A DNA stretch of 64,000 bases from Heterotrichella gracilis. Its lineage: Eukaryota; Sar; Xanthophyceae; Tribonematales; Xanthonemataceae. The stretch spans positions 62,001 to 126,000 of the forward strand of contig JAULBX010029931.1 of assembly GCA_032358255.1 (NCBI GenBank), in the 5' to 3' direction. Of this stretch, positions 35,334 through 46,559 are shown in pieces (the stretch's first letter is position 1; each line of letters opens with the position of its first letter). The position numbers and the translations under genes were made by a program. The notes beneath the pieces are model-generated. The model made no database searches. It saw only the letters and a program-made list of their open reading frames with translations, and was not told the DNA's origin.

Positions 35334-36116
35334 GCTAGGACTGTCTAGGCTAGGCAACAAAGCTGGGCAGTATGGCATCTGCCCACTAATGGCCACAGAG
35401 GCTGATAGGCTGGGATCATGGTAGTGCTCATTCAATCTTTTCTCAGAGTGGTGGGTTAGGAGTCACAGTTGAAATAGAGGCAAAGGGTTGCACACAGCGT
35501 GGGCACAGGGAAATAGGTAGAAGTACTTCAGGTTGGTTGGGTTGTGTACCTGCATTGATGGGCTTTTGGTGCAATCAACTCCTCAATCCAGTCAGCTTAT
35601 CCTCCATGAACTTTATCAGCCAAAGCGGTGCACACCATTTTGCAGCTGCTGTTCAAATAATTTTATCTATCGACTAGGTACTGATATTAATCAGAAGCGG
35701 GCCCTCCCAGGCGGCCTCTGGAGTCTTTCCGCAACAATGGCTGGAAAGCCAAGTTTTGTAATATTGAGCAGTTCTGTAGGGCCCCAAAGCGGTGCCCGAA
35801 TCGCCCTAGGCCGCACATATACGTGACACAATGTGACGTTGCAATCGCTGCAGTGTCTGCATGCGAACGCTTCATCGACAATGTTGACACCGGTGTTCAC
35901 AGCGGGCGCAGAAGGTTGTTACAAGCCAGAGTAACAGTACAATAATTTGAATATGGTAACAGACAAAGCTAAGCTAGCCTAAGCACCCTCTGCCACTGCC
36001 TACGCTATACAGCAGCTCTTGAACGTGCAAAAGGTGGGAAAATTGTGGGGTCTCTTCTCTCAACAGGGAAGCAACAAGCAGGAAGCAAGAAGCAGCACCG
36101 AATTGCCATGGCGCGC
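35334..36116. other. Convergent 3' region between the four-helix gene and psbQ
   Basis: Both neighbouring genes end here. No exon was found. Confidence 0.5.
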
Positions 36117-38172
36117 TTACAGCACTGCCAACACTGCGTCCAAGCTGGACTTGGTGGACTCCAGGGCCTTGAGGGCGGAGGACTCGTTCTTGCTGCGCAG
36201 GGCGAAGTCAAGGGCCTCAACCTGCACAAGGGGTAGACAACATTTGTCAGCCACCCTAAAACCAAACAGCCGGAACTAGAAGAAAGCCTTCTAGCATAGC
36301 ACCGGGTTTTGCCACTCGATGGTATCAATGTGGTGGAGTAGCAGTACCAACAATAACCCACCCGCCCAGTCATCAGCATGTAAGTAGCAGGCCACCAAGT
36401 CACGCATCACAGAGCACCGATATGATACTGCACAGGACAGTTGTGGGCAAGTAGTGCACAGTGTGCGTACCTGGGACAGGAACTCCTTCTTCAGGGCCAG
36501 GGCGGCCTTCTTCTCTGCCTTGGGCTTGGCATCAGCAAAGGCGTTGATGTCAAAGCGCAGGGTGCCCACCTGGCGGCGCAGCTGCTCGCGGGCCTCAGTC
36601 CTACAGGCAAAGCAACAGGCAGGTCAGCCATTTGGCACGTCAAGGTGACCAACAATAGAGGAACCCCTTTTCTGGGCTTGGTGCTAACAGCACCACTTCA
36701 GTGGCGCAGCCTAGTGTATGTTGCCAAGTGCACTGTCCGGTATCATGTCTTGGTCCATACCAATAGTTTGTATGGGTACATGCTAGGGCTTGGGTCCTCA
36801 CCAGTAGTTCTTCTTGATGAAGGCCTCCAGGTCGCTGTCGATGCGCTTCTCAGACTCAGTCAGGCGGGCCTTGGTCTCAGCCAGGGCTTCGCGGGCCTGT
36901 GTGAAGCCCTCACGCTGGTTCTGGGTCAGGTCAAGGTCGCGGGCCTCGTAGATGATGTCGAAGCCGGTGGCCAGTGCTTTCCTGTCATCGATAAGGTCCA
37001 GGGCCTTGGCGCCGCTGGCAGAGATGGACAGGGCAGCCACACCAGCGAGCATGCCAGTGAGGACCTGCGGGTGGGTGGAGCTTGTGAAGGGAGGTGTAAT
37101 GGGTGTGGGGGTGTATCGCTGGCGGAAGTGGGTGGTGGGCAGGTGGAGGGTGGGTGCACAGAGGGGCACCTGGTGAGACTTCTTGTACACAGGCATGTGC
37201 CAAGGCTGCTGAAGGTGCCAGAGGCTACTGGAAGCTTTAGCTACTTGTTGCAATGACATACAGACAGGGGAGGAGGGGGGGAAGGGTGGCACTTACTGCG
37301 CGGCGGGCCACCTCTGGCTCGGTGGAGGCACGGCACACCAACGCCCTGCAGCAAGGTATGTCTCAGTTACAGCTGGGAGTCATATTCCTGTGACATGCAG
37401 CCACTCTTGATGCACAACCTGCTATTGGGTTGCCTTAGGATGGATACCCAGGTCCAGCCAGGTTTCAGGGTGCAATACCCAAAATCCTGGTTGTGCAACA
37501 GCATGACGTGCAGCCCTGTTCATACGAATCGAGGCTAGTGCACGAGGTCGACAAGACCCCCAACCAAGCCGCAAACAGGATCCCTCGATTCGCTACAGAT
37601 TGGCCTTATCCAAACAGCCGGTCGCCTGAGTTGGCAACTAAATTCAGCTTTCTTGGGCCAACTACTGCAAAACGTGTACGAATTGCGCTCTGAAAGCTCT
37701 CGTGACAACTGCGCAAGCCAAAAACCCTAGCACAGTCGCCAGCACCGATGCCGCGATATAAAGGTCCATGTGGGCAAACCAACCTTGCGCGCCCTGCATG
37801 GAGGCACAGTCGACGTCAGGCACGGATTCAATTGGGTAATGGCAGGCCAAAGCAGGGGAAAACGGCAAAGCAACTCACCAGCTGAGCGAGTGGCCTTGGT
37901 GGCGACCGCGGCCCTGCGACATGACAAACGGAAAGGGTGAGAAGGCTGCTGCACGGGCGCCCAATTGAGTTGCCATGCAAGAAAGTTCTTTTACAAAGTA
38001 GTGGGTTGTCCAGGTCGTGGAGGGATTCGATAACCCATTAGTGAGACTATTAATGGGCAACTAGAGGGCTGTCGAGCAAGGTGACTAGTGCGCTGTTCAC
38101 GGACGTGGCATTAGGCTGATCAACACCGACTGACCTCTGGGCGAAGGACGTCTGCTGCACGACGGCGTTCAT
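36117..38172 (-). CDS. psbQ: Photosystem II oxygen-evolving enhancer protein 3 (PsbQ), 7 exons
   Basis: Exons: 38135-38172, 37879-37913, 37784-37793, 37297-37345, 36802-37064, 36471-36600, 36117-36221. They total 630 nt (209 aa). The 10-nt exon 3 (GGCGCGCAAG) is needed to restore the frame, and with it every phase fits. A stroma-targeting part ([13 protein letters not shown]...) is followed by a lumen signal with twin arginine ([20 protein letters not shown]) and an AKA-type cleavage site. The mature domain opens [20 protein letters not shown] and continues [16 protein letters not shown], the four-helix PsbQ fold. It binds the lumenal side of photosystem II and stabilises the Mn4CaO5 cluster at low Ca2+/Cl-. 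The first three exons match those of the neighbouring rpl4 gene in length, phase and sequence. Confidence 0.93.
37784..37793 (-). other. psbQ: 10-nt microexon of psbQ
   Basis: GGCGCGCAAG lies between an acceptor (TCCATGCAG) and a donor (GTTGGT). Without it, exon 2 (phase 1) cannot join exon 4, which needs two preceding codon bases. With it the leader reads ...[13 protein letters not shown]. Confidence 0.75.
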
Positions 38173-39031
38173 CTTGCTGGTTGTTGCTGCGATCCCGGGA
38201 TGGGTGGGAGGAAGGGAGTTGGGGGAATGAGCAAACCTGGAAGATGCGCTGCAAGACAGCTAGCACTGGAGTCGTACAAGTAGAGTTGCAAACTTCTTGG
38301 AGCAGACCAGCAGCCCACTTCGTGTGGAGATAATCTTCTTGATTGGCTCCCCCGGTCCTTTTCAGATCTGCTCCGGTTGGACCGGAAATCGCATCGGTCC
38401 AGCTCAGCAATCCGAGCAATGAGCTGAAATTCCAGCCCAAACCCTATATGTACCCTATTAGGGTAATGAAACCACCACATTTTAAGAAACCCTTGCCTGG
38501 CTTGGCCATTGCTGAGCTGTTTTTGCTCCAGAGAGACAGCAGAATCTCTTCCTTATGCCTGTTTTGCAGTCGCCCCCCATGCACATGCAAGCAACCTCAA
38601 ATGCCTCTCAACAGTGTACCCGATAGATGGAGTGCCCACCTTTCAACCCAGCCAATTTGCGCAGCATTCAACCTTTCATGGCGGTGTACCACTTAGGTCA
38701 GATGTGACTGTCATACATTACAGAAGGAGGGGTTGCATAACTCAGTGTGATGCGTGTATCCCAGGGTAACATCTCACCTACTGACTATCACAAAATCCCA
38801 TACTGTAAGACCTGTTGGTACCGTGCGCACTGCCACAGGGCGTGCAGTCCTGCAGGCAACGTCGCACACTCCACAGAAACCGTAGCAATGCTTCACAGGT
38901 GATGCATGAACATATGCACCGTCAAAACTCCGCTATACAGGCTGTCCTTCCGCATGGCCCGACTGCTGTTCAATGCCCCTCACGCCATGCCACCTCCACT
39001 GCCATTAGCTGCCGCTGTTCAGCATCACAGC
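38173..39031. other. psbQ promoter side and 3' end of rpl4
   Basis: No exon was found. Telo-box-like AAACCCTA and a CCCTATTAGGG palindrome occur at 38441-38464, about 280 bases upstream of the psbQ ATG, in the likely promoter. Confidence 0.45.
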
Positions 39032-40889
39032 TCATGCTGTCTGGGGGCCGTAGAACTCCTGGATGAACGCCAGGGCCTCCTTCTCAATCACGATCTTGTC
39101 CGCGCGCAGCACGTCGTACACCCTGATGGCATTTGCGGTGTTCAGCTTGAGCTTCTCCACGTTGCGCGCCGACAGCGTCAAGTTGGCGTCAACCTCGGCG
39201 GTGATGACCAGCGCGTACTCCTCCGGGGACACACCCAGGCCCTCAAGGGTTTGCACCAGCACCTTGGTCTTGGGCTCGCTCAACTTGCCCTGCGCGCAGC
39301 CATGGCACCGTCAGGCTTGGATGTAAGTGGCCAGTCCAGCAACACACTCTCTTGGCCTTGCAGCTGCTTAGCTACTTAGTTACCGGTTGTACATGCATTC
39401 CAGCAATACAGCAACCATACCAGTCAGTCTTGCACATGCGGCGCCAGGCAGCTCTTTCCTGGCACTGTTTGAACCACCCGTTGATTCCACGCAACCTGGG
39501 TCGCGCTGGAGAATGTCTTGCAGTGCAGTTGTTGTGAAAACCCTACAAACCCTAGCGGTTAAGCAGAGCCTCTGCCCCATGCAAACCTTTGAAGCTGTGT
39601 GAATGAGCATTTCGTACCTTCAGCCCCTCCACCACAATGGTGTCTGCTGATGCGCTCTGCAGGGCTGTGGCCAGAGCCAAGCGCCTCTCCTTCTTGTTCA
39701 TCTTGATGCTCCAGTCCTTGGTCTGCACGCACATACAAGCAAGGACTGTTCACCAACCCAGTGCACGCAGTGTCTGGGCACCCTTCAACACATGTGCAAG
39801 GTAGCATACACTGCATTGGTTTCCTGAGGCATGCAACTGCACCAGTGCAAGCTTGCAGCACTTCTCTCACCTTGGGCCCAAACACCACACCACCACCGGG
39901 GAAGAGCGGCGACGTCGTGGACCCCACCCGGGCGTTACCGGTTCCCTTCTGGGAGTATGGCTTCCTGCCACCACCCCGTACTTCTGCCCTCGTCAGGGTG
40001 TTTGCGTTACCCTGCAACAACCAGCCAGAAGGTTGGCACCCGCAGTACTGGATCCACACATGGCCAAGCGTGAGAGACGGGAGAGGGAGGCATACCGAGC
40101 GGGCGTTTTGCCGGACATGGACCAGGTATCTGTGCACCAGCCCCTTTGCTGTGTCGGTTGCAACCTTGAGGGTAAGGTCAGTTCCGCCCTGGGAGGTTCC
40201 GTCAGCGGACTTGACGGGCAGGGTGGTAGTTGCCACTGATGACATGGCCACTGTCAACTGCTTCCTTGGGACAGCCACCCGTGCGCGTGATTGGCTGCAA
40301 GATGCAGGTAACCCATTCAGGATTGAAGCAGCATTTGTGGGCTCCTTCCCACATTGTGCGATGTGTGCAAATGCATTAGCTAGTGCATCACCAGGTGGAT
40401 GCATGCAGTTCCTATCACATCCGCGCGTGGAAGCGCCAGGAGGAGCAATGCACTGCATGCAAGTGCACGCTTGGCTTGCTGTTAACAGAGTATCGCGAGC
40501 CCGGGAGTTCAGCTGGTGGGTCACAGTACTAACCTTGAGCATCCTGCAAAACACCACACACAATAGGTCAAGTAGGGTCCAATTGAACCGAGACTAAGCG
40601 AACAAACTTCAGCAAACCATGACAAGCCCAACCCACCTGAGGAATGGCTGGTCCTGGAAGAGAACGCCCCCCTGCAAGGAACAGTAACAGTGGCGTTTAG
40701 GGGAGAGAATCCAAGTCAGGTACTGTGAACAATGCAACCCAATGGACGAGTGGTCTGTGGCGTGAGACCCCACGCTGTGTCTCTACTAGCCACCTATGCT
40801 ATGCAGCGGTCATATGCAACCCATACACGGCCAGGTGCAAGGCTGTGGACTGACCTCTGGAGGAACGAGGTCTGCAACAGAGCACTCAT
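39032..40889 (-). CDS. rpl4: Chloroplast ribosomal protein uL4c (L4), 7 exons
   Basis: Exons: 40855-40889, 40637-40671, 40534-40543, 40096-40294, 39871-40011, 39618-39722, 39032-39289. They total 783 nt (260 aa), phases consistent, with a 10-nt exon 3 (GATGCTCAAG). A transit peptide ([18 protein letters not shown]...) precedes the mature protein. The uL4 signature is complete: [14 protein letters not shown], then [20 protein letters not shown] and [20 protein letters not shown], the extended loop that lines the ribosome exit tunnel. The C-terminal fold follows, with [20 protein letters not shown] and [19 protein letters not shown]. It is a core component of the plastid 50S subunit, binding 23S rRNA. 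The gene is nuclear, as is usual for L4 in green algae. Confidence 0.93.
40534..40543 (-). other. rpl4: 10-nt microexon of rpl4
   Basis: GATGCTCAAG lies between TTTTGCAG and GTTAGT. It carries the frame from phase 1 to phase 2 exactly as the psbQ microexon does. Its internal ATG is not the start; the ATG at 40889 is. Confidence 0.78.
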
Positions 40890-41781
40890 GCTTGCTCCTA
40901 GTACGGGCCCTGCAAGCCCCCTCGTGCAGTTATATTCTACGGCTGGGTGCTACCAGCGTCCTGACATAAACGATTCTTCCAATTTCAGCTCCGAGCAGTG
41001 GTGGCGAGCTGCGGTTTGTACAGCTTACGACTTCGAAACAGGCGAAACTGGCGGCTTTCCGTGGCCACGACAACTTTTTTGTGGCCCGGCGGGAAAGGCG
41101 GGACAGGCGGTGCACCGCCGTTCCAAGGGGTAGTACCTGACGATCATTTCCGCCCCCAGTATCGACCCAGGCCCTGTTTCATTCCGCTTTGCAGCTTCAC
41201 AATGTCCTGGAAACCCTGAGTGCCTCCAAACTAATGGGGTAATTTTGAGCAGCACAATCACTACTACTCTTAAGAGCTACACCACCAATTTACTGCTGGC
41301 AACGCACGTCTTGAGCTCTCCTAGACCATGTCAAAGGGGCGTGCTTCCTGCAAAGCCTGTCTACAAGCTAACTAGCACTTGCTACCCAGCATTCCTGCCA
41401 GTAGAACTGGACCGCAGAAGAATCCAAAAAGCAACGCTAAGGACCAATTTGGCCACTGCGCACTACACGGCATGGCACCATGGCGCCGCTCCTACCGCCA
41501 TGCCATGGGTTCGAACATGAAACTGCAGGACACGCAGACTCTCTGGACCAAACAAATGTCACGTATACATGTAAATCTGCAACTCAAAAACTCAAAATCA
41601 CTACCTGTACCAGCAAACCTATGCACCAAAGGGCCCCACCCCCCACCCCACCACATCCACACCCCCACAACCACACAGAGGTAGTGCGGCATGGCACACA
41701 CTCCACTATACTGCTCTTAACGCAAACAGGGTGAGAAATTTGCAGCTGGACCCCCCTTCAACCTCTCCCCCCCTCTCGCAC
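40890..41781. other. rpl4 promoter side and 3' UTR of the RPI4-like gene
   Basis: No exon could be supported. Bases 41630-41670 are a C/A-rich run. Confidence 0.45.
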
Positions 41782-44766
41782 TCAACTCTCCCCCTTGCTG
41801 CTCTGACTTTGCGAGTCCTTGAGCTGTTGCCCCTTGACCACGGTGATCGGCCCCCGTCGGTCCGCCACCACCGCCACGTCAGCAATGTCCAGCATGAGCC
41901 CATGTGTCACCACGCCAGGCACCTGCTCCATCTCGGCTGCCAGCTCAGCATAGGGCACTTCCTGGCCGTACAGCACAAGGGGGCCATCTGCAGGGGAGGG
42001 CAGAGGGGACAGGTTGGCAATGATGTAGCGTTGCTGTGTGGTGACTTGGCGGAGGTGATTCTATAATGAAAAAGACATGCTGGGTGCTGGATAAGCAGAA
42101 AAGAGAGTAACGCAACAGGACGGCCATGAGCACGAGTCATGCCCACGAAAGGTGCATCACACTGAAGTGCACATGCACGACACGCGAACATGCATCTGAG
42201 CTGTGTAAGGTAGACAGCATGGCCTGTGCGACATCCATGCAGCCCACAGTGTTGCTGCAAATACCCAGTTAATGTATGAGCACCCAGGCCTATGCACCCA
42301 GGCAGTGTACGCCATGCACCCCTGAGGGCAGGCACCTGCGAACCACACAGCAAAAGGAGGAAACCACTCACAGAACTTGACATCCAGGATGTTGTGGCCG
42401 TCCGAGCTGACGTAGGGGTTGTCGCCCCCCCTGGGTCCCGCGGTGCCCTCCGCAGATCGCCGCCTGCACAGCAAGCAACAGCAGGCACGTGAGGGGCCAC
42501 CCATGATCAGGCAGGTAGGGTAATTGATAGGGTTTTTGGAGGTTGCACACAGACGTGGGGTTTTCGCGCTGCCCATAGCGCTTTTGGCTTGGAGTACAGA
42601 ATGATACACCACCCAGATGGCCTTGAGCTGTCAAAAAGTAATGTCCCCTGCCAACACCAACTCACTGCTGCCTATTGTTCGGCCAGTGACGCTCATGCAC
42701 GGCAGAGCAATGCACAGCTAGGCACACCAGGAACCAAGCGACCAGGCAAAATATATGCTTTGCCTTTATTCACTGATAGTGCAACATGCGCATCTCGACG
42801 CATCGTCAAAGGTGTTGACAGCATGCTGCATGCTGGTGCACGGCATGCTGGCTGTGTCCCCCAAATCCCCACCATATTTCTGCATCCCCCAAAAAGATGT
42901 CGTCCAGCTCCTCTGCAGGCCCCTCCCAGTCCTGTGCCTGGATGACCACCGGCAGGGTGCCCTTCAGGCGGGGGACAACCTGTGCAGGGGAAGGGCGCAG
43001 CGTTGGGTAAGCAGCGGGGATGATTAATAAAATTCCTGCCCTTGCTGTCTCATGCAAAGCAGAAGCATGGGGTTGAGCAATCCAGTAGGAGTTGCAGCAC
43101 CAAACTCGGGGAGGATTAATGGACACGCCTGCTGCAAGCACTTTGCAAGGACCTCAGTACCTCCACTCCACGAGGGAAAACCCTGCCGGAGTGTGCGCCA
43201 TAGCACCAAGTAACAGGTCACTTAAAATCATACCCACATGATCTTGCTCCTCTCAGGCTCCCACTAACTTGCACCTCCGCCACCTCCACCCACATGGCAC
43301 CCTCAACCCATCCCACCCACCCTTGACTGCCCATCCACCAGCGCCACAAAGGTGGTGGCCGCCTGGGCCACCCTGCGCAGGCGGGGCAGCTGCGGCTGGG
43401 CGGGCTCGCTCACCCTCCCCGTCACAAAAGCCAGCCCCCCTTGGGGACTGCCATCCAGCTCGTCCACCTCGCTGAACATCACATCCACCTGGCACCAGGG
43501 GGAAATGGGGGGTGAGGACAAGGGGAGGGGTTGATGCGATGATGGATGGGGGGATTCATGCAGAGGGCAAGGCGCGTCAAGTGTTGCACAAGGTTGAAGG
43601 AAAGTGCACATGCCCGTCAGGGTTGTCCCTCGAACCCCTGTCAATTTACTTGCCCCGCCTCCAACCTGCAACTCCCCTGCCGTGCATTCTTGCCCACCAA
43701 CACCTCTGCATAGGGTCTCACCTGCCGCGTGGCTTCTAGTGTGGTCTGCGGCAGGCCGTGGAAGGCGGCCTCCCCAGCAGCAGTGTCTGACGCAGGTATG
43801 CACAGGATGTCCTTCAGCTTGTGTTCATGGATCTGCTCTGATAGGTACTCTATGGCTAGGTTGGCCTGGGTAGGTAGGGTAATGGTTAGGGTGAGGCACT
43901 GCTCAGTGTGGGTTTTTTAAATGACAGGAGGTTTGGCCTGTGGCGCCTATGGCGTGCCCTGGAGTGGGAAGTTAAGATGTGGCAATTGAAATGGAGGAAA
44001 CTAAATGCACAGCACTTGGCATTCAGACGTGCGTGCCAGATAAGAGAGGTGTACGTGGGGCAGATAAGTGAGCAACCATTCCGCGGGACAGTGTGCGCAC
44101 CAGGAGTCCAGTCCCCAGCCCCACCACGTCCCCGCTCTTCACGTAGCTGTCAACAGCCAGGGCTGCTGCTGCCCTGCACGTGTCACGGATTTTTTTCAAT
44201 TCAAGAGTGTAGTGCACTTCTGTGCGGGGGGTTGGACAAGCGCACCACTTGCTGCACCACATGTATGCATGTGGCAGTGAAGATCAAACGCCAACCTTCT
44301 CTTGCACACCAATTGACACCGCAGAGGCTCAAGTTACTACAAATGTAAGTGGTACACGCGGCATATTCGGCGCCTACAAAACTAAACCCACCTGCGATGG
44401 TCGCTGCTGACTTGCTGCGCAGAGCATTGTGGGACACGTTTGCTGCGGCTTACGCCCACCGACCGCCTGTGAATGGATGCAAAGCCGTTATTATTACTTT
44501 TACTAGTGAGCACAGGCGTTGTCGATATATTGTCCCGCGTTGACAAACCGCAAGGTTTTGACCACAATGCATGCATATGCGGGCCTAGGCACACCAGGGC
44601 CACGACGCCAGCCGCATTGTTACAGACAGTGGGCTGGAATGCACACAAGGTTTGTTGCGATACGTGTTGAAGAAGCGATGTGCGCTCCGACAACAGCTCC
44701 CCACCTGGTTTGCACTCGCCCAATGCAGGGCACCCTGCCACTGCTACTCAGTACCCTGGCATCCAT
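41782..44766 (-). CDS. Ribose-5-phosphate isomerase-like protein (RPI4-type), plastid, 7-9 exons
   Basis: Well-supported exons: 44392-44442, 44101-44219, 43722-43865, 43321-43488, 42873-42979, 42372-42463, 41782-41987. Tentative 5' exons 44705-44766 and 44593-44633 give a Ser/Arg-rich leader (MDARVLSSSGRVPCIGRV) and keep the frame (990 nt, 329 aa), but the donor at 44592 is weak. The fold is RpiA: ELKKIRDTCRAAAALAVDSY, VKSGDVVGLGTG, ANLAIEYLSEQIHEHKLKD, ILCIPASDTAAGEAAF, FVALVDGQS and PGVVTHGLMLD. The sugar-phosphate loop and catalytic site differ from true RpiA: GTGST is GTGLL, DGADE is SEVDE, and the KGGGGA motif is PQGGLAF. This resembles the plant plastid 'probable ribose-5-phosphate isomerase 4' group. 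Activity is doubtful. Confidence 0.75.
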
Positions 44767-45593
44767 CCTCAAGTCCTTCGCTGTATGATGCACAAACTGC
44801 GCAGCGATGTTCACGAAATCCTTCTGTGTTTGCCACCGCTTTTGGTTGCGTCAACTCTATAGTTGGGCTTGTTGCTGTTCTTTTATCTGAGCCTTGACTC
44901 AAGGCTTGAGCCAGCTTATTGCTAATAATTGCCGCAGTGTAAAGGGCATAACTATTCGGCGACCTCGCACACATACCGCTTGTGTCGTGACAAATAGGAG
45001 TGGCCAATCAAATTATCTGTTCTTGGTCCCAGATCAAAGTCTGTGAACTTGTTTTCTCCCGCATGTGTCTGGCCGCCGCATGTGTATGCATGCATGTGAC
45101 GCCTACGTCTATAAACCTTACCAACTATAGACGCACCAACTCACTGAATTACCTATTGTGGATTGTGGGTTTTGCCACTGGGAATGCTGAGGCGGGGCAC
45201 TTCACTGGTTACGGAGCAAGTACAGGTATTACATTTGTCCAAGCAATAGGCAGATGCTGGGTCCACAAACGTTACCAACTGAGTAGGCGAGAAGCAGGAG
45301 CAGTACCTTAAACATCTTTCTTAGAAACTCACCCGACCGATTGCTGTATGTATTCATTGGGAAGCCGCTCACAGAGGGTACACTCTTGGCCATCTGCTGG
45401 CCTTAGCTCACACTGCTGGTGGCACACCTGATATATACACTTCCGCATGCACAGGTGTGGTTCATTTGTTTATCTTTTACTTTGCTTCAGGTATAGGCTA
45501 TCCAAATTGTAGCACTTCATCGGTGGAGCCACAAACGGGTTCCGCTCATCGGTGGCGATTCCGCCAACCCAGCAGCGCCTCCCGGCAGAACCA
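44767..45593. other. Divergent promoter region, RPI4-like and RNase M5 genes
   Basis: An in-frame stop (TAG at 45510) precedes the RNase M5 reading frame, but it also forms an acceptor (AATTGTAG/CACTTC). An upstream 5' exon of RNase M5 is therefore possible, though none was identified. Confidence 0.4.
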
Positions 45594-46559
45594 ATGCACA
45601 TATCAACAGGAGTGCGTATGCAAGCGCAAGGCAGTAGCAAGCAGCCTGCCCAGGGGCCCAGCGGCGTGCCTAAGCAGCGCAGGAGCCCAGCCCCCAGCCC
45701 GTCCAAAAACCCTGGCAAAACCCTACCACCCAGACCACCCCTACCAGCAGCACAGCCACAAGGCAAGCCCCAGCTTGGCAGGTCCACCCTGCAAGCCAGC
45801 ATCATAGAAAGCCAAAGGGCCCTTTCCTCCCCATTCCTGTCGCCCACTCAAGGTTCCTCCCCTCCCCCGTCCGGCACCAGGCAACACCCTGCCCATAACC
45901 CTAAGGGTCTCGCCACGCGTGCGCACCAGTCAGTCAAGCCAGTCTTTGCAGAGCTGATTGTTGTGGAGGGCTTCAATGACAGGAAGGCAGTCACTCAGGC
46001 AGTTTCCGCCAACGTGTTTGTCCTGGGTGGGGTGTCTGTGGTGAAGGATGCAGCGGTGATGGCGCGGGTGGCGCAAGCGGCGGCCAACCACCCTCGGGGG
46101 ACCATCATCCTCATGGATCCGGATATGTCTGGGAGGCAAGCGCGCAGCCAGATTGAAAGGGCGCTGCCTGGCTGCCGGCATGCCTTTGTCCCCACCGAGC
46201 TCGCAACCACGCATGAGGCCACCGCATGGCATGACGCGGGGGATGTCGGGATCGAGCATGTGGCGCCGGCGGTGTTGCGGCAGGCGTTGGCATCGGCGCG
46301 GATGAGCGACCCTGGGCGGGCGGAGTTTTCTCGGGAGGAGCTGATTTCCTGGGGATTGGCCAACAAGTTTGGGTCCCAAGGGGGGAATGTGAAGCGGAGA
46401 CGGGAGCTGCTGTGCAGGATGTTTGGGCTGGGCATGTGTGATGGCAAGCAGTTGTTGGATCATTTGAATCGGTATGGGTTTGAGCGGCGGGAGGTGGAGG
46501 GGGCGCTGCGGGCGGTGGAGGAGGTGGTGGAGAGGGAGGAGCGAGGGGCTGGGGGGTGA
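45594..46559 (+). CDS. RNase M5-like protein with TOPRIM domain, single exon
   Basis: 966 nt (321 aa) without introns, unlike all neighbours. A Pro/Ser/Gln-rich basic leader (residues 1-115) precedes the TOPRIM domain: FAELIVVEGFNDRKAVTQAV (catalytic Glu), VFVLGG, then GTIILMDPDMSGRQARSQIE (the DxD pair). HAFVPTELATTHEATAWHDA and DVGIEHVAPAVLRQAL follow. The C-terminal DUF4093-like part has NVKRRRELLCRMFGLGMCDG and LLDHLNRYGFERREVEGAL. In Bacillus, RNase M5 cuts 5S rRNA precursor on ribosomal protein L18; a plastid 5S-processing role is inferred from family and leader. The start is the first in-frame ATG (45594); an upstream exon is possible because the frame is open back to 45513. Confidence 0.85.
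   Translation: MHISTGVRMQAQGSSKQPAQGPSGVPKQRRSPAPSPSKNPGKTLPPRPPLPAAQPQGKPQLGRSTLQASIIESQRALSSPFLSPTQGSSPPPSGTRQHPAHNPKGLATRAHQSVKPVFAELIVVEGFNDRKAVTQAVSANVFVLGGVSVVKDAAVMARVAQAAANHPRGTIILMDPDMSGRQARSQIERALPGCRHAFVPTELATTHEATAWHDAGDVGIEHVAPAVLRQALASARMSDPGRAEFSREELISWGLANKFGSQGGNVKRRRELLCRMFGLGMCDGKQLLDHLNRYGFERREVEGALRAVEEVVEREERGAGG

Noticed and set aside
36441-37256. 271-codon plus-strand ORF opposite psbQ
   Set aside because: Antisense shadow of psbQ exons 4-6; no family features.
37662-37868. 68-codon hydrophobic minus-strand ORF within psbQ intron sequence
   Set aside because: It spans the microexon and introns of psbQ in another frame; the spliced psbQ model explains the region better.
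39559-40563. 334-codon minus-strand open frame across rpl4
   Set aside because: It reads through rpl4 exons and introns. Its start and middle are intronic and the uL4 protein is obtained only after splicing.
41505-41530. tRNA T-loop-like GGTTCGAAC
   Set aside because: No matching acceptor or anticodon stems around it.
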